From Streptomyces scabichelini (GTDB lineage Bacteria; Actinomycetota; Actinomycetes; Streptomycetales; Streptomycetaceae): a stretch of 48,831 bases of DNA. Where the stretch lies: the NCBI RefSeq assembly GCF_011045015.1, contig NZ_JAAKZY010000063.1, positions 1-48,831 of the forward strand, read 5' to 3'. The position numbers and the translations under genes are program-made. Below are positions 8,112 through 15,834 of this stretch, one piece after another. The notes under the pieces were generated by a model. The model was not told where the DNA came from. It did not search any database and saw nothing but the letters and a program-made list of their open reading frames with translations. How positions within the stretch are numbered: the first letter of the stretch is position 1; the number at the start of each line of letters is the position of its first letter.

Positions 8112-8399
8112 TTACTTCGCCTTCTCGAGGATCTCGACGACGCGCCAGCGCTTCGTCGCGGAGAGCGGACGGGTCTCCATGAGGAGGACCCGGTCACCGA
8201 TACCCGCGGCGTTCTGCTCGTCGTGCGCCTTGAGCTTGTTCGTACGGCGGATGACCTTGCCGTACAGCGCGTGCTTGACGCGGTCCTCGACGGCGACGAC
8301 GACGGTCTTGTCCATCTTGTCGCTGACGACGAGACCCTCACGGGTCTTGCGGAAGCCGCGCGCGGCCTTCGTCTCTTCAGTCACGTTGCTCTCGCTCAT
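8112..8399 (-). CDS. rpsQ: 30S ribosomal protein S17
   Basis: 95-residue primary 16S rRNA-binding protein with an OB fold. The core REGLVVSDKMDKTVVVAVEDRVKHALYGK and the GDRVLLMETRPLSATKRWRVVEIL segment are diagnostic. The N-terminal MSESNVTEETKAARGF extension is typical of Streptomyces. The ATG overlaps the rpmC stop. It is the last gene before the repeat-filled spacer. Confidence 0.97.
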   Translation of the reverse strand: MSESNVTEETKAARGFRKTREGLVVSDKMDKTVVVAVEDRVKHALYGKVIRRTNKLKAHDEQNAAGIGDRVLLMETRPLSATKRWRVVEILEKAK

Positions 8400-8623
8400 C
8401 AGGCGCTCTCCACCGTTTCGATGCCCAGCTCGCGCTCACGCATCAGGGTGTAGATCCGCGCGATGTCCTTACGGACCGCCTTCAGACGGCCGTGGTTCTC
8501 GAGCTGACCGGTCGCCGCCTGGAAGCGGAGGTTGAACAGCTCTTCCTTGGCCTCGCGAAGCTTCGCAAGAAGCTCCTCGTCGCCCAGTTCGCGCAGCTCG
8601 GACGCCTTGGTACCGGCCGACAT
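8399..8623 (-). CDS. rpmC: 50S ribosomal protein L29
   Basis: 74-residue two-helix protein at the exit tunnel, with the signature LFNLRFQAATGQLENHGRLK. The ATG at 8621-8623 is chosen because it overlaps the rplP stop (TGATG) and gives MSAGTKASELREL as in relatives; a GTG one codon upstream is possible but unnecessary. Confidence 0.96.
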   Translation of the reverse strand: MSAGTKASELRELGDEELLAKLREAKEELFNLRFQAATGQLENHGRLKAVRKDIARIYTLMRERELGIETVESA

Positions 8624-9042
8624 CACGCTTCACCTGCCTCGCGCCGCACAATGCGGCACTTCATCGGAAGCTTGTGAGCAGCGCGGGTAAGCGCCTCACG
8701 CGCAATCTTCTCGTTCGGGTAGGACAGCTCGAACATCACCCGACCGGGCTTGACGTTCGCGATCCACCACTCCGGGGAGCCCTTACCGGAACCCATGCGG
8801 GTCTCGGCGGGCTTCTTCGTGAGGGGACGGTCCGGGTAGATGTTGATCCAGACCTTGCCGCCACGCTTGATGTGGCGGGTCATCGCGATACGAGCAGCCT
8901 CGATCTGACGGTTCGTCACGTACGCCGGGGTCAGCGCCTGGATGCCGTACTCGCCGAACGCGACCTCAGTACCACCCTTGGCCATACCACTGCGCTTGGG
9001 GTGGTGCTGCTTACGGTGCTTGACCCTACGGGGGATCAGCAT
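8623..9042 (-). CDS. rplP: 50S ribosomal protein L16
   Basis: 139-residue L16, starting MLIPRRVKHRKQHHPKRSGM, with WINIYPDRPLTKKPAETRMGSGKGSPEWWIANVKPG. It organises the A-site region of 23S rRNA and is needed late in assembly. It sits 5 bp after rpsC and couples to rpmC through an overlapping stop/start. Confidence 0.97.
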   Translation of the reverse strand: MLIPRRVKHRKQHHPKRSGMAKGGTEVAFGEYGIQALTPAYVTNRQIEAARIAMTRHIKRGGKVWINIYPDRPLTKKPAETRMGSGKGSPEWWIANVKPGRVMFELSYPNEKIAREALTRAAHKLPMKCRIVRREAGEA

Positions 9043-9047
9043 GTCGG

Positions 9048-9890
9048 TCAGCTCTCCTTTCCGGCAGCGCTGGGCTCGGCAGCCGCGGCGGCGGGAGCCT
9101 CGGCCTTGGGGGCCTCGGCAGCCGCCGGAGCGGACTGCTGCGGCTTGCGGCCGCGACCGCCACGCTCGCCACCACGGCCACCACGGGCCGGGCGGTCGGC
9201 GCCGCCACCGCGGGCCGGGCGGTTACCCGCACGGGCGGCAGCGTTCTCGGCGCGGACCTCGGCGATGTTCTTGACGTCGCCCTTGTAGATCCAGACCTTC
9301 ACACCGATGCGGCCGAAGGTCGTCTTGGCCTCGAAGAAGCCGTAGTCGACGTTCGCGCGGAGCGTGTGCAGGGGCACGCGGCCCTCGCGGTAGAACTCCG
9401 AGCGGGACATCTCGGCGCCGCCGAGACGGCCACCACACTGGATCTTGATGCCCTTGGCGCCCGCCTTCATCGCCGACTGCATGCTCTTACGCATGGCGCG
9501 GCGGAAGGAGACACGCGAGGACAGCTGCTCGGCAACGGCCTGCGCGACCAGCTGAGCGTCCGTCTCGGGGTTCTTGACCTCGAGGATGTTCAGCTGGACC
9601 TGCTTGCCCGTGAGCTTCTCGAGGTCGCCGCGGATGCGGTCGGCCTCGGCGCCACGGCGGCCGATGACGATGCCCGGACGCGCGGTGTGGATGTCCACCC
9701 GCACACGGTCACGGGTGCGCTCGATCTCCACCTTCGAGATACCGGCGCGCTCCATGCCGGACGTCATCATCCGACGGATGGCGACGTCTTCCTTGACGTA
9801 GTCCTTGTACAGCTTGTCGGCGTACCAACGCGACTTGAAGTCGGTCGTGACACCGAGCCGGAACCCATGCGGGTTTACCTTCTGGCCCAT
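9048..9890 (-). CDS. rpsC: 30S ribosomal protein S3
   Basis: 280-residue S3 forming part of the mRNA entry channel. It has MGQKVNPHGFRLGVTTDFKSRWYADK, the KH domain with the GRRGAEADRIRGDLEKL loop and the C-terminal domain SEFYREGRVPLHTLRANVDYGF. After about residue 215 it carries a long low-complexity tail rich in Arg/Gly then Ala/Glu/Pro (RPARGGG, GERGGRGR, APAAAEAPKAEAPAAA), which is common in Streptomyces S3. Confidence 0.97.
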   Translation of the reverse strand: MGQKVNPHGFRLGVTTDFKSRWYADKLYKDYVKEDVAIRRMMTSGMERAGISKVEIERTRDRVRVDIHTARPGIVIGRRGAEADRIRGDLEKLTGKQVQLNILEVKNPETDAQLVAQAVAEQLSSRVSFRRAMRKSMQSAMKAGAKGIKIQCGGRLGGAEMSRSEFYREGRVPLHTLRANVDYGFFEAKTTFGRIGVKVWIYKGDVKNIAEVRAENAAARAGNRPARGGGADRPARGGRGGERGGRGRKPQQSAPAAAEAPKAEAPAAAAAEPSAAGKES

Positions 9891-10237
9891 TACCGGGTTC
9901 CTTCCTTGCTGCTGACGACCACGGTGATGTGGCTGGTCCGCTTGCGGATCCGGTAGGCACGGCCCTGGGCGCGCGGACGGAACCGCTTCAGGGTCGGGCC
10001 CTCGTCGACGTACGCCTCGGAGATGAAAAGGCTGTCGGCGTCGGTGTGGTCGTAGTTGTGCGCGGCGTTGGCGATGGCGCTGTCCAGCACCTTGCCGACC
10101 GGCACGCTCGCGGCCTGCGGGGCGAAACGCAGGACCGCCTGAGCCTCCGTGGCGGCCATGCCACGGATGAGGTCCACCACGCGGCGGGCCTTCATGGGCG
10201 TGACGCGGATGTACCGCGCCTGGGCCCTGGCTTCCAT
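9890..10237 (-). CDS. rplV: 50S ribosomal protein L22
   Basis: 115-residue tunnel-lining protein. MEARAQARYIRVTPMKARRV and the hairpin region PTLKRFRPRAQGRAYRIRKRTSH are diagnostic, with no insertion or deletion of the kind that confers macrolide resistance. The ATG at 10237 has a strong GAAGGGA site 5 nt upstream; an alternative ATG at 10261 adds MTNTEGTT and has a weaker site. A longer open frame upstream is a shadow of rpsS. Confidence 0.95.
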   Translation of the reverse strand: MEARAQARYIRVTPMKARRVVDLIRGMAATEAQAVLRFAPQAASVPVGKVLDSAIANAAHNYDHTDADSLFISEAYVDEGPTLKRFRPRAQGRAYRIRKRTSHITVVVSSKEGTR

Positions 10238-10278
10238 GGTTGTCCCTTCGGTGTTAGTCATAGTCGATTCCACCCCGC

Positions 10279-10560
10279 CTAGCGGCGCTTCGACTTCCGG
10301 TCGTCCTTGACGTGACCCCGGAAGGTGCGCGTCGGCGAGAACTCGCCGAGCTTGTGGCCGACCATCGACTCGGTGACGAACACCGGGATGTGGGTCTTGC
10401 CGTTGTGCACCGCGATCGTGTGGCCCAGCATGGCCGGGACGATCATCGAGCGGCGGGACCAGGTCTTGATGACGTTCTTGGAGCCGGATTCGTTCTGTAC
10501 GTCCACCTTCTTGATCAGGTGGTCGTCGACGAAGGGCCCCTTCTTGAGACTGCGCGGCAT
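10279..10560 (-). CDS. rpsS: 30S ribosomal protein S19
   Basis: 93-residue S19, starting MPRSLKKGPFVDDHLIKKV, with the signature SMIVPAMLGHTIAVHNGKTH and FRGHVKDDRKSKRR at the end. It forms part of the 30S head with S13. It starts 12 bp after rplB. Confidence 0.97.
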   Translation of the reverse strand: MPRSLKKGPFVDDHLIKKVDVQNESGSKNVIKTWSRRSMIVPAMLGHTIAVHNGKTHIPVFVTESMVGHKLGEFSPTRTFRGHVKDDRKSKRR

Positions 10561-10572
10561 CTAAACCCGCTC

Positions 10573-11409
10573 CTAGCGCTTCTTGTTCGTCTTGCGGCGG
10601 CGGACGATGTACTTGTTCGAAGCCTTCTTCGGCGAACGAGTACGACCTTCCTTCTGACCCCACGGGGAGACCGGGTGGCGACCACCGGAGGTCTTGCCCT
10701 CACCACCACCGTGCGGGTGGTCAACCGGGTTCATCGCCACACCGCGAACGGTCGGGCGGACGCCCAGCCAGCGCTTGCGGCCGGCCTTGCCCCAGTTGAT
10801 GTTGCTCTGCTCGGCGTTGCCGACCTCGCCGACGGTGGCGCGGCAGCGCACGTCGACCAGGCGGATCTCACCGGACGGCATGCGGAGGTGGGCCATCTGG
10901 CCCTCCTTCGCGAGAAGCTGCACGGAGGCACCGGCGGAGCGGGCGAACTTGGCGCCGCCACCCGGACGGAGCTCGATCGCGTGGATCGTGGTACCGACCG
11001 GGATGTTGCGGAGCGCCAGGTTGTTGCCCGGCTTGATGTCGGCCCCGGGACCGTTCTCCACCCGGTCGCCCTGCTGCAGGTTGCGCGGGGCGAGGATGTA
11101 GCGCTTCTCGCCGTCCGCGTAGTGCAGCAGCGCGATGCGCGCGGTGCGGTTGGGGTCGTACTCGATGTGCGCGACCTTCGCCGGCACGCCGTCCTTGTCA
11201 TGGCGACGGAAGTCGATGACGCGGTAGGCGCGCTTGTGTCCGCCACCTTGGTGGCGAACGGTCACACGACCGGAATTGTTACGGCCGCCCTTGCTGTGCA
11301 GCGGGCGGACCAGCGACTTCTCCGGCGTGGACCGCGTGACCTCGACGAAGTCGGCGACGCTGGAGCCACGGCGGCCCGGCGTAGTCGGCTTGTACTTGCG
11401 GATTCCCAT
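10573..11409 (-). CDS. rplB: 50S ribosomal protein L2
   Basis: 278-residue L2, required for subunit association and peptidyl-transferase centre assembly. MGIRKYKPTTPGRRGSSVADF, the RNA-binding core and the C-terminal MNPVDHPHGGGEGKTSGGRHPVSPWG segment with the functionally key His are intact. ATG start 38 bp after rplW. Confidence 0.98.
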   Translation of the reverse strand: MGIRKYKPTTPGRRGSSVADFVEVTRSTPEKSLVRPLHSKGGRNNSGRVTVRHQGGGHKRAYRVIDFRRHDKDGVPAKVAHIEYDPNRTARIALLHYADGEKRYILAPRNLQQGDRVENGPGADIKPGNNLALRNIPVGTTIHAIELRPGGGAKFARSAGASVQLLAKEGQMAHLRMPSGEIRLVDVRCRATVGEVGNAEQSNINWGKAGRKRWLGVRPTVRGVAMNPVDHPHGGGEGKTSGGRHPVSPWGQKEGRTRSPKKASNKYIVRRRKTNKKR

Positions 11410-11447
11410 TTCTCAGTCCTCGTCCGATATCGGACCAGGGCACTCCG

Positions 11448-11864
11448 TTAGGAGGCCTGGCCGAAGATGTCGATACGGTCGCCCTCTGCAAGGGTCACGA
11501 TCGCGCGCTTGGTGTCGGCACGCTTGCCGAAACCAGTGCGGGTCCGCTTGCGCTTGCCCTGGCGGTTGATCGTGTTGACCCCGGTGACCTTGACCGAGAA
11601 GACCGCCTGGACGGCCTCCTTGATCTGGGTCTTGTTGGCGCGCGGGTCGACGACGAACGTGTACTTGTTCTCGTCGAGGAGCGCGTAGCTCTTCTCGGAG
11701 ACGACCGGCTTGATCAGTACGTCACGGGGGTCCGTGTACGACTTGCTCAGCGGGGTCTCGACGGTGTTCTTGCCCTCGGTGGCGTGGCGACGCGCCTTGG
11801 CGACGCGCGCTTCCTTGGCCTTCTTCGCGGCCTTCGAGGCGATGGAGGGGTGACGGATAGCCAT
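11448..11864 (-). CDS. rplW: 50S ribosomal protein L23
   Basis: 138-residue L23 at the tunnel exit, the docking site for trigger factor and SRP. The conserved core (DVLIKPVVSEKSYALLDENK, about residues 48-67, through GKRKRTRTGFGKR) is preceded by a roughly 45-residue basic Ala/Lys-rich N-terminal extension typical of Streptomyces. Its ATG overlaps the rplD stop. Confidence 0.96.
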   Translation of the reverse strand: MAIRHPSIASKAAKKAKEARVAKARRHATEGKNTVETPLSKSYTDPRDVLIKPVVSEKSYALLDENKYTFVVDPRANKTQIKEAVQAVFSVKVTGVNTINRQGKRKRTRTGFGKRADTKRAIVTLAEGDRIDIFGQAS

Positions 11865-12529
11865 CAGACCTCGCTCCCTTCAGTGTCGGTGTTCCGCTCC
11901 GCAGAGGGCGCGCCGGACACGAAGGACTCGAAGGCGGCCTGGGTGAAGACCACGTCGTCCGAGACGAGAACGTCGTACGTGTTCAGCTGGCCCGGCTCCA
12001 GGATGTGCACCTGGGGCAGGTTGCGGGCGGACAGCAGCGAAGCCTCGTCCGCGCGGTCGATCACCAGGAGCACGTTCTTGCGCTCCGAGATCTTGCCGAG
12101 CAGCGACTTGGCGGCCTTGGTGGAGATCTCGCTCTCGACCACGCCGGTGACGACGTGGATGCGGTTGTTGCGGGCCCGGTCGGTGAGGGCGTGGCGCAGG
12201 GCCGCGGCCTTCATCTTCTTCGGGGTCCGCTGCGAGTAGTCACGCGGCACGGGACCGTGCACGACGCCACCACCGGCGAACTGCGGAGCGCGGGTCGAGC
12301 CCTGGCGCGCGCGGCCGGTGCCCTTCTGGCGGTACGGCTTCTTGCCGCCACCGCGAACCTCGCCGCGTGTCTTGGTCTTGTGCGTGCCCTGACGGGCAGC
12401 GGCCAGCTGTGCGACGACGACCTGGTGGATCAGCGGAATGCTGACCTTCTCGACGGCGAAGATCTCCGCGGGGAGCTCGACCGTCCCGGTCTTGTCGCCT
12501 GCCGGCGAAAGGATGTCAATGGTGCTCAT
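11864..12529 (-). CDS. rplD: 50S ribosomal protein L4
   Basis: 221-residue L4 with the tunnel loop KPYRQKGTGRARQGSTRAPQ (about 66-85) of wild-type form, and LLVIDRADEASLLSARNLP in the globular domain. In E. coli L4 represses its own operon through the S10 leader; the leader here looks different and whether L4 acts on it is unknown. Ends overlapping rplW; starts 8 bp after rplC. Confidence 0.97.
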   Translation of the reverse strand: MSTIDILSPAGDKTGTVELPAEIFAVEKVSIPLIHQVVVAQLAAARQGTHKTKTRGEVRGGGKKPYRQKGTGRARQGSTRAPQFAGGGVVHGPVPRDYSQRTPKKMKAAALRHALTDRARNNRIHVVTGVVESEISTKAAKSLLGKISERKNVLLVIDRADEASLLSARNLPQVHILEPGQLNTYDVLVSDDVVFTQAAFESFVSGAPSAERNTDTEGSEV

Positions 12530-12537
12530 CGGTTACC

Positions 12538-13182
12538 TCAGGCCCCCTTGGCCGCGGTACGGACCAGGACGAGGCCGCCGTTCGGACCAGGAACCGCGCC
12601 CTTGATGAGCAGCAGACCCTTCTCCGCGTCAACGGCGTGGACGGTCAGGTTCTGGGTGGTGACCCGCTCGTTGCCCATACGGCCCGCCATGCGGAGGCCC
12701 TTGAACACACGGCCCGGGGTGGCGCAGCCACCGATGGAGCCGGGAGAGCGGTGCTTGCGCTGGGTACCGTGGCCGGCGCCGAGGCCACCGAAGTTGTGGC
12801 GCTTCATGACACCGGCGAAGCCCTTGCCCTTGCTCTTGCCGGTGACGTCGACCTTGACGCCGGACTCGAAGACCTCGGCGGTGATCTCCTGGCCGAGCGT
12901 GTACTCGCTCGCGTCAGAAGTCCGGATCTCGACGAGGTGGCGGCGGGGGGTGACGTCGGCCTTGGCGAAGTGGCCCTTGAGGGGCTTGTTCACCTTGCGC
13001 GGGTCGATCTCGCCGAAGGCGATCTGCACCGACTCGTAGCCATCGATGTCGTTCTTACGGACCTGGGTCACGACGTTCGGTCCGGCCTTGACGACGGTGA
13101 CGGGAACAACACGGTTGTTCTCGTCCCACACCTGCGTCATGCCGAGCTTCTCGCCCAGGATGCCCTTGATCTGCTTAGCCAT
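12538..13182 (-). CDS. rplC: 50S ribosomal protein L3
   Basis: 214-residue L3, which reaches the peptidyl-transferase centre. It starts MAKQIKGILGEKLGMTQVWD; the 14 open codons upstream to 13224 are not conserved. The central loop KGKGFAGVMKRHNFGGLGAGHG and the GCATPGRVFKGLRMAGRMGN segment are typical. Sixteen bp separate it from rpsJ. Confidence 0.97.
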   Translation of the reverse strand: MAKQIKGILGEKLGMTQVWDENNRVVPVTVVKAGPNVVTQVRKNDIDGYESVQIAFGEIDPRKVNKPLKGHFAKADVTPRRHLVEIRTSDASEYTLGQEITAEVFESGVKVDVTGKSKGKGFAGVMKRHNFGGLGAGHGTQRKHRSPGSIGGCATPGRVFKGLRMAGRMGNERVTTQNLTVHAVDAEKGLLLIKGAVPGPNGGLVLVRTAAKGA

Positions 13183-13198
13183 CTTCAGATCACCGGCC

Positions 13199-13507
13199 TC
13201 AGAGCTTGATCTCGATGTCGACACCGGCCGGGAGGTCGAGTCGCATCAGGGAGTCAACGGTCTTGGGGGTCGGGTCGAGGATGTCGATCAGGCGCTTGTG
13301 CGTGCGCATCTCGAAGTGCTCGCGCGAGTCCTTGTACTTGTGCGGCGACTTGATGACGCAGTACACGTTCTTCTCAGTGGGCAGCGGCACCGGGCCCGCG
13401 ACCGACGCACCAGTACGCGTCACCGTCTCGACGATCTTCTTCGCCGACGAATCGATGACCTCGTGGTCGTAAGCCTTGAGCCGGATGCGGATCTTCTGTC
13501 CCGCCAT
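13199..13507 (-). CDS. rpsJ: 30S ribosomal protein S10
   Basis: 102-residue S10, first gene of the S10 operon; it is also NusE, the transcription antitermination partner of NusB and NusG. The sequence MAGQKIRIRLKAYDHEVIDS through VDSLMRLDLPAGVDIEIKL is complete. The ATG at 13507 is set by homology; upstream in-frame codons belong to the leader. It is preceded by a leader of about 375 nt and a clear promoter. Confidence 0.97.
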   Translation of the reverse strand: MAGQKIRIRLKAYDHEVIDSSAKKIVETVTRTGASVAGPVPLPTEKNVYCVIKSPHKYKDSREHFEMRTHKRLIDILDPTPKTVDSLMRLDLPAGVDIEIKL

Positions 13508-13572
13508 GGCTACTCCGTAGTCCTGTCTCTCGTAAACGCTCTGGCGACTCGGAAGGTCCGCGTCTTCATCCT

Positions 13573-13597
13573 CCGACCCACGCGGTCGGGCGTGTCG
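13573..13597 (-). promoter_or_regulatory. Leader hairpin motif upstream of rpsJ (shared with rpsL)
   Basis: In the mRNA this reads CGACACG then CCCGACCGCGTGGGTCGG. CCGACC pairs with GGTCGG around a GCGTG loop, and the flanking CGACACG can also pair with CGTGTC just upstream (13608-13613 with 13591-13596). It lies 66-90 nt before the rpsJ start. The same 25 nt with one change occurs before rpsL at 23587-23611. Confidence 0.7.
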
Positions 13598-13888
13598 CTC
13601 CCTCGCTGACACGGGTATCCGTAGCCGGATTCCCTTCCAGGGGGTGCGATCATCGACCGCGGAACCGAGGGTGAGACACCCACCGGGCGCCTGGCCGGTA
13701 CCCCGCTGACACTTCCCGGAAGATTCCCGTACGTCCGCCCCAGCGCTGCCCTGAGGGACAGTTAAGGCGACGAGTACTGTGGGACTCGCTTCCGGTCCTC
13801 CCGGCGGGAGGCGCGCAGCATCGGCACTCAACCGAGCAACCCGGACAGTCTGCCATACGGGGCGCTGCGCTGGCCAATCGAGCCGAGG

Positions 13889-13916
13889 ATCGTACCCCGC
13901 GGGTGACGCAGGTCAA
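13889..13916 (-). promoter_or_regulatory. rpsJ (S10 operon) promoter
   Basis: On the minus strand, TTGACC (13911-13916), 16-nt spacer, TACGAT (13889-13894). This fits the vegetative HrdB consensus TTGACN/TANNNT. Predicted start of transcription is near 13882, giving a leader of about 375 nt. The rest of 13598-13888 holds no gene. Confidence 0.75.
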
Positions 13917-14096
13917 ACCTGGGACCGTCTGAGCCCCTGCATGAGGACTGATCATCCTGATGGGTGATTCCACGGTGGCTTCGTACCATCCGGCGGCGCG
14001 ACGAGGCACATCCTGGCTTCCGCCTCCCCCTCTGGGAGCGCGAAGGGCACACCGGAAAAGGGCCGAGCCCCGCACGACAAGAACGGGCGGGGCCGG

Positions 14097-14369
14097 GTGC
14101 GCGCGTTCGCGCTGGGCAGCCAGGTGCGCTGGACGAGCGTCAGCGAGGCTGCGGAAGGCGGAGGGCAGCTGGTGATCGAGGCCGACCGGCACACGATGGA
14201 CGAGTTCGACATCGGCGATCCGGAGCCGACCGCCGATCCCACCGGAACCACCCGCATCGCCGCCGCGCTGCGCGAACTCGAAGCCCACGGCTACGTCCGC
14301 CGCACCCGCGAACGAGTCCCGGACGGCCGGATCGTCACTCGCACGGTCTCCTGCAACCAGCCGACGTGA
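14097..14369 (+). pseudogene. Helix-turn-helix protein remnant
   Basis: An open frame of 90 codons whose second half, TRIAAALRELEAHGYVRRTR followed by VPDGRIVTRTVS, resembles winged-helix segments of Streptomyces replication- or MarR-like DNA-binding proteins. The N-terminal half is not recognisable and the stop comes directly after the recognisable motif, where similarity to a different gene (Uma2-like) begins in another frame. Best read as a truncated relic; family assignment is from memory and moderate. Confidence 0.45.
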
Positions 14370-14640
14370 TGGTGATCGCGATGGAGGACATGGAGGGCGA
14401 CGGAGCCTTCGACCCTCGTACGCTCATCGCCGCCATCGAAGTCGTGTCTACGTGATCTTCGACCCGCGCTCAGGAGAGGGCGCCGTTCTCTCCGATATCC
14501 ACTCGACCCCGAGCGGCCCGCGTTACGCCACCCGCAAGGACTTCGTGTACGGCGAGGACGTCACCATCGCCAAGTGGACGATCTCGACCGCCGGCCTTCC
14601 GCGCTACCCGGGCAGGGACGGCGGACAACCCGCGCACTGA
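14350..14640 (+). pseudogene. Uma2-family (DUF820) endonuclease-like remnant, frameshifted
   Basis: Two frames together resemble a Uma2 nuclease-fold protein. The first (14350-14455) reads QPADVMVIAMEDMEGD then TLIAAIEVVS, matching the PDV and EVVS region. The second (about 14448-14640) reads VYVIFDPRSGEGAVLSDIHS and ends ISTAGLPRYPG, matching the C-terminal strands. The stretch normally lying between EVVS and YLIVDP, which carries catalytic residues, is missing, so the join is an internal deletion plus a frameshift. Not functional. Confidence 0.5.
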
Positions 14641-14689
14641 CGTTCCGCGGTGCTGCCTGCTATCCCTTGCGCCCCATGTGCCCCATGAA

Positions 14690-15796
14690 TCAGCGGCCCG
14701 AGCGCAGCCCTTCCCGTACCGCCCCGTACGCCCGCTTGGCCCCGAACTCCTCATCCATCAGCGTCGCCGCCCCCTCCCCCGCAAAAACCCCGGGCACCCA
14801 CGAGTACTTGTCCGTGAACCCCCACACCGTGAAGGACTTGCAGCTGCGCGTGCCGAGGCAGGCGTCCAGCAGCCCCCGGAAGTACGTTGCCTGCGTCGCG
14901 AGCTTCGACGAGTCCGTCGGCAGGATCATCCGTACGTCCACCTCCGTGAAGGCCGTCTGCATGCCGAGCCCGGCGAAGCGCGCGAGGTTCTCCGGCACAT
15001 CGCCCGGGAAGCCGTACTGGATCGCCAAGTGCCCTTGGATGCCGAAGCCCTGCACCGGTACGCCCTCGGCACGCAGCCGCTTCGCCAGCTCGTAGTACGC
15101 CGTCGACTTCGCGTTGACGCCCTCCACGTTGTAGTCGTTCAGGAAGAGCTTCGCCTTCGGGTCGGCCGCGTGGGCCCAGCGGAAGGCATCCGCGATGTAC
15201 GACGGACCGAGCTCGCGCAGCCAGAGCGAGTCCCGCAGCGAACCGTCCTCCTCGAAGACCTCGTTCACCACGTCCCACTGCTGGATCTTGCCCTTGTAGC
15301 GCTTGACCTCGGTGGTGATGTGGTTCCGCAGGATGCCCCGCAGTTCCGCCGCGTCGATCGAACCGTCCGCCACCCCCGAGGTCAGCCAGCCCGGCAGCTG
15401 GCTGTGCCAGACCAGCGTGTGGCCGCGTACGACCTGGCCGTGGGCTCGCGCGGAGCGGACCAGGGCGTCCGCGCCCGACCAGTGGTACGTACCGCGCGTC
15501 GGCTCGACCACCTCCCACTTCATGACGTTCTCGGCGGTGACCGAGTTGAACTCGCGTCCGGTCGTCCGCCGATACGTCGTGTCGTCGGCCAGCGCCGCCA
15601 TGTCCACGGCCGTCCCGATGCGCAGGTCGGCACGGTCGGCGAGCACACGGAGTGGCACCTGTTGTGCCTGCGGCACCCGCGGCACCCGCGGCACCCGCGG
15701 TGCCTCGTGCGCCGAGGCCGTCTGTACGCCCATGACACCCGTGAACAGCAGCGTCGCGCCGAGCAGGCCGGCCAAGGGCATGCGGAAGTACTTCAT
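14690..15796 (-). CDS. Secreted GH10 endo-1,4-beta-xylanase
   Basis: Hydrolyses internal beta-1,4 bonds of xylan outside the cell. Start ATG 15796 has GGAGGA upstream. Residues 1-29 form a Sec signal peptide (MKYFRMPLAG, hydrophobic core, ASAH cleavage region). A short PRVPRVPRVP repeat linker follows at 33-42, encoded by tandem 9-bp repeats. The GH10 barrel (about 47-365) has WHSQLP, acid/base Glu179 in WDVVNE and nucleophile Glu285 in FTEVDVR. The 368-residue protein has no carbohydrate-binding module, unlike many Streptomyces xylanases. It follows the GH115 gene by 38 bp, so the two are almost certainly co-transcribed. Confidence 0.93.
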   Translation of the reverse strand: MKYFRMPLAGLLGATLLFTGVMGVQTASAHEAPRVPRVPRVPQAQQVPLRVLADRADLRIGTAVDMAALADDTTYRRTTGREFNSVTAENVMKWEVVEPTRGTYHWSGADALVRSARAHGQVVRGHTLVWHSQLPGWLTSGVADGSIDAAELRGILRNHITTEVKRYKGKIQQWDVVNEVFEEDGSLRDSLWLRELGPSYIADAFRWAHAADPKAKLFLNDYNVEGVNAKSTAYYELAKRLRAEGVPVQGFGIQGHLAIQYGFPGDVPENLARFAGLGMQTAFTEVDVRMILPTDSSKLATQATYFRGLLDACLGTRSCKSFTVWGFTDKYSWVPGVFAGEGAATLMDEEFGAKRAYGAVREGLRSGR

Positions 15797-15834
15797 GTGC
15801 GGTCCTCCCAATGAGTACGACAACTGAGTGCGGG

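Noticed and set aside
7657..8535. Long open frames across the rpsQ-rplN spacer on both strands
   Set aside because: They consist of Pro/Arg/Gly/Ala repeats produced by GC-rich hairpin DNA, and overlap rpsQ; no start site or domain.
13508..13831. rpsJ frame extending upstream to 13831
   Set aside because: S10 is complete from 13507; the extension lies in the leader downstream of the mapped-by-eye promoter and includes the conserved hairpin.
13650..14288. Minus-strand frames upstream of rpsJ
   Set aside because: No domain, and they overlap the rpsJ promoter and the plus-strand relics, whose similarity is better.
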